Origin: Pseudomonas umsongensis | GTDB lineage: Bacteria > Pseudomonadota > Gammaproteobacteria > Pseudomonadales > Pseudomonadaceae | Length of the DNA: 64,000 nucleotides | Direction: 5' to 3' | Assembly: GCF_002236105.1 (NCBI RefSeq) | Contig: NZ_NIWU01000001.1 | Location: 1,860,001 to 1,924,000 of the forward strand | Part shown: positions 61,899 through 64,000 of the stretch, one piece after another | Layout: every line of letters begins with the position of its first letter | Numbering within the stretch: the stretch's first letter is position 1 | Translations under genes and position numbers: made by a program | Notes under the pieces: generated by a model | The model's input: only the letters and a program-made list of their open reading frames with translations | Told to the model about the DNA's origin: nothing | Databases searched by the model: none

Positions 61899-61957
61899 GA
61901 GGGTGCTCCATTGCGGTCTTGGGAGTTTGAGCCTAGCAATGGCAATCGAATTTTTCC

Positions 61958-62047
61958 TGTGGGAGCGAGCCTGCTCGCGAAGGGGCCATGACATTCAACA
62001 TTGATGTTGACTGGTCCATCGCTTTCGCGAGCAGGCTCGCTCCCACA
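61958..62047. repeat. Inverted REP pair, GTGGGAGCGAGCCTGCTCGC type
   Basis: Same arrangement as 5220-5310, flanking about 45 bases between the GNAT 5' end and the GMC dehydrogenase 3' end. Confidence 0.93.
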
Positions 62048-62057
62048 CAGGATTTGC

Positions 62058-63761
62058 TTAAACGCGCACGTTACGTCCTGGCAAGGTCGTGCGCTGGCTG
62101 TTTTCCCAATTCTCTACCAGCCCCACCGGCACATCCGACGCTGGCAACATCTTCACCCCGCGAACCAGGTCCGAAGCCCGTTCGGCGAGCATGATGGTCG
62201 GCGCATTGAGGTTGCCGTTCGGTTCGGTCGGGAACACCGAAGAGTCGATGACCCGCAAGCCCTTGATGCCATGCACCCGCAGCTCGGAATCCACTACCGC
62301 CATGTCGTCCTCGCCCATGCGGCACGAGCCACAGGGGTGGTAAGTGCTTTCGAGGTTGTCACGAACAAAGGCATCGAGGTCTTCATCGCTGGTCACCAGC
62401 GCTCCGGGGGCGATTTCGCCGTCGCGGAAACGGTCCATGGCTTTCTGGCCGATGATCTCCCGGGTCAGGCGGATGCAGCGGCGGAAGCCTTCGCGGTCCT
62501 CTTCGCGCTCCAGGTAGTTGAAGCGAATCTCCGGGTGTTCGTACGGATCGGCCGACCGCACGCGCACATAGCCACGGCTTTTCGGTTTGTTTGGCCCTGT
62601 GAGCACCATGAAACCGTGGCCCTTGATCGGCTTGTTGCCGTCGTAGCGCATCGCTGCCGGCAGGAAGTGGAACTGGATGTCCGGCCAGCGCAGGCCCTTC
62701 TCGGAGCGAATGAAACCACCGGCCTCGAAGTGGTTGGTGGCGCCCAGGCCGTCCTTGAACAGCAGCCAGCGCAAACCGATCATCAATTTGCTCAGCGGGT
62801 CCATCTTGCTGTTGAGCGTCACCGGTTCCTTGCAGCCGAACTGGATGTACACCTCGGCGTGATCCTGCAGGTTCTCCCCTACCCCCGGCAGGTCATGGCG
62901 CACGCCGATCCCGGCCTTGCGCAGGACCTCGGCCGGGCCGATGCCGGAGCGTTGCAGCAGGTGCGGCGAACCGATCGGCCCGGACGAGATCAGGACTTCG
63001 CGGTTGCAATAAACCTGGTGGGTCTGACCCCCGTGGTCATACATCACCCCGACTGCACGCTTGCCTTCGAGGATGACCTGGCGCGTCATCGCATGGGTAA
63101 TCACCGTCAGGTTCGGACGGCCCATGGCCGGACGCAAGTAGGCGTTGGCCGTGGAGCAGCGCACGCCATTTTTCACGGTCATGTGCATCGCACCGAAACC
63201 TTCCTGCATGTAGCCGTTGCAATCTTCGGTCTTGATGTAGCCCGCCTCCGCGCCGGCTTCGACCCAGGCCCCGTACAACGGATTTTTCATGTGATTGCCG
63301 TTGGTGGTGTGCAGTGGTCCGGTCTGCCCGCGATAGCTGTCGCCACCGGACTCGTAGCTTTCGGCGCGCTTGAAGTACGGCAGGCAATTCTTGTAGCCCC
63401 AGCCTTGGGCGCCAAGGGATTCCCATTCGTCGAAATCCAGGGCGTGGCCGCGAATGTACACCAGGCCATTGATCGACGACGAACCCCCCAGCACCTTGCC
63501 CCGTGGGCAATGAATGCGCCGGCCGTTAAGGTAGGTTTCCGGCTCGGTTTCGTAGCGCCAGTTGTACTTCTTGGTGTTCATCGGGATCGAGAACGCACTG
63601 GGCATCTGGATCACCACGCTCTTGTCGCTGCCACCGAATTCCAGGACCAGCACCGAGGTGGCCGGGTCTTCGCTCAGGCGGTTGGCCAACACACAACCTG
63701 CCGAGCCTGCGCCAATGATGATGTAGTCGTATTTTTGCGTGGTCATTCTTTGCGTGGTCAT
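62058..63761 (-). CDS. GMC oxidoreductase, choline dehydrogenase-like
   Basis: This 567-residue flavoprotein has the GMC pattern: FAD motif [20 protein letters not shown], the GMC signature [19 protein letters not shown] near 90-108, and the C-terminal [18 protein letters not shown] with [15 protein letters not shown]. It closely resembles BetA, but no betB or betI is present, so another alcohol substrate is possible. GGGAG precedes ATG 63761 by six bases; the first 15 coding bases are nearly repeated ([13 protein letters not shown]), leaving a second ATG at 63746. It follows a permease gene by two bases, so that the two form an operon. Confidence 0.92.
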   Translation of the reverse strand: MTTQRMTTQKYDYIIIGAGSAGCVLANRLSEDPATSVLVLEFGGSDKSVVIQMPSAFSIPMNTKKYNWRYETEPETYLNGRRIHCPRGKVLGGSSSINGLVYIRGHALDFDEWESLGAQGWGYKNCLPYFKRAESYESGGDSYRGQTGPLHTTNGNHMKNPLYGAWVEAGAEAGYIKTEDCNGYMQEGFGAMHMTVKNGVRCSTANAYLRPAMGRPNLTVITHAMTRQVILEGKRAVGVMYDHGGQTHQVYCNREVLISSGPIGSPHLLQRSGIGPAEVLRKAGIGVRHDLPGVGENLQDHAEVYIQFGCKEPVTLNSKMDPLSKLMIGLRWLLFKDGLGATNHFEAGGFIRSEKGLRWPDIQFHFLPAAMRYDGNKPIKGHGFMVLTGPNKPKSRGYVRVRSADPYEHPEIRFNYLEREEDREGFRRCIRLTREIIGQKAMDRFRDGEIAPGALVTSDEDLDAFVRDNLESTYHPCGSCRMGEDDMAVVDSELRVHGIKGLRVIDSSVFPTEPNGNLNAPTIMLAERASDLVRGVKMLPASDVPVGLVENWENSQRTTLPGRNVRV

Positions 63762-63763
63762 GA

Positions 63764-64000
63764 CTATCTCCCGACCGTCGTTTGAGTGAATACCGGCCGT
63801 GGTTGCTGTTTATGGGTCAGCGTGTCGCCAGTGGTGTATTGCGGGGAGGTTATTTCGACCTGCTGGATAACGGCCTCTTCGCGCGCAAGGTCGATCGAAC
63901 GGCTCAGCCAGTAGTACGCCAGGCCCGAGACGATCAGCCCCACCAGCCAGGCGATGTCGATGCTGCCCAGGGCCTTGGCCAGCGGGCCGACATACACTTC
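63764..64000 (-). CDS. C-terminal part of an NCS1-type permease, cut by the right edge
   Basis: The last 78 residues of a membrane protein: [36 protein letters not shown] carries two hydrophobic segments, followed by a hydrophilic tail ending TVGR. The pattern matches the C-terminus of cytosine/purine permeases of the NCS1 family found beside GMC dehydrogenase genes in pseudomonads. The start lies beyond base 64000. It would import the substrate of the dehydrogenase encoded two bases downstream. Confidence 0.75.
   Translation of the reverse strand, partial: EVYVGPLAKALGSIDIAWLVGLIVSGLAYYWLSRSIDLAREEAVIQQVEITSPQYTTGDTLTHKQQPRPVFTQTTVGR

Noticed and set aside
62001..63785. 594-codon frame antisense to the GMC dehydrogenase
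   Set aside because: Shadow of a long high-GC gene; His/Val-rich with no domain, and it begins inside a REP pair.

Overview
The window looks like a chromosomal stretch of a fluorescent-group Pseudomonas. The evidence is high-GC coding sequence with Pseudomonas-type ribosome binding sites, many REP palindromes of the kinds common in the P. fluorescens group, and recognisable pseudomonad gene sets (paoABC-type aldehyde oxidoreductase, haem ABC transporter with ChaN, PotF-like binding protein, small tandem-repeat secreted proteins). Most of it is metabolic and regulatory accessory genome. I see no integrase, intact transposase, phage module or CRISPR array.

Layout. 1-2006 (minus) is the 5' part of a visibly AT-rich gene that runs off the left edge; it is unlike everything else here and may be an acquired effector or toxin. 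2283-7585 holds an RNA-methyltransferase-like protein, a LuxR regulator divergent from a PotF-like binding protein, a DmpA-type aminopeptidase and a GNAT protein. 7781-11564 is paoABC. 11565-14534 has gene debris, a DUF2235 hydrolase, a YceI protein and a phosphoribosyltransferase. 14535-16019 is a 1.5-kb gene-free block built from repeats: a 70-bp tandem REP array followed by an ~800-bp imperfect palindrome with a composite REP element at its centre. 16020-25269 carries MATE, a structured leader plus small protein, tRNA-Phe, TspO, GltS, nitrilase, GFA, a PchB-like lyase and a cupin protein.

25534-25818, 44224-44625 and 55296-55766 encode three secreted proteins made of a 13-residue repeat around G-(S/A)-D-R-L. 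The first two are a duplicated transcription unit with 5 and 8 repeats. 26065-28514 is a DUF3300-DUF2950 pair. 30082-35850 is an NCS1 permease plus a five-gene operon (pxpA, biotin carrier, biotin carboxylase, pxpB, pxpC) that together resembles a urea-carboxylase-type enzyme split into subunits, with a divergent LysR gene. 36933-43987 has a diguanylate cyclase, an AraC gene facing a diiron protein/MAPEG pair, an Xre-RES toxin-antitoxin pair and a TPR protein. 44764-49692 has a periplasmic chorismate mutase, a SnoaL-like protein, a sensor-less histidine kinase with two response regulators, and a type II NADH dehydrogenase-like protein.

50225-53187 is a haem uptake locus whose binding-protein position is reduced to a 38-codon remnant, while permease, ATPase and ChaN lipoprotein are intact. 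The right end has a cytochrome c, NmrA-like and SDR oxidoreductases, LysR and AraC regulators, a cysteine hydrolase/NIPSNAP cluster, a DUF2092 operon, GNAT, and a GMC (choline dehydrogenase-like) gene downstream of a permease cut by the right edge.

The strongest candidates for something undescribed are the DRL-repeat protein family, the split biotin-dependent amide carboxylase operon, the diiron-MAPEG pair, and the AT-rich left-edge gene.
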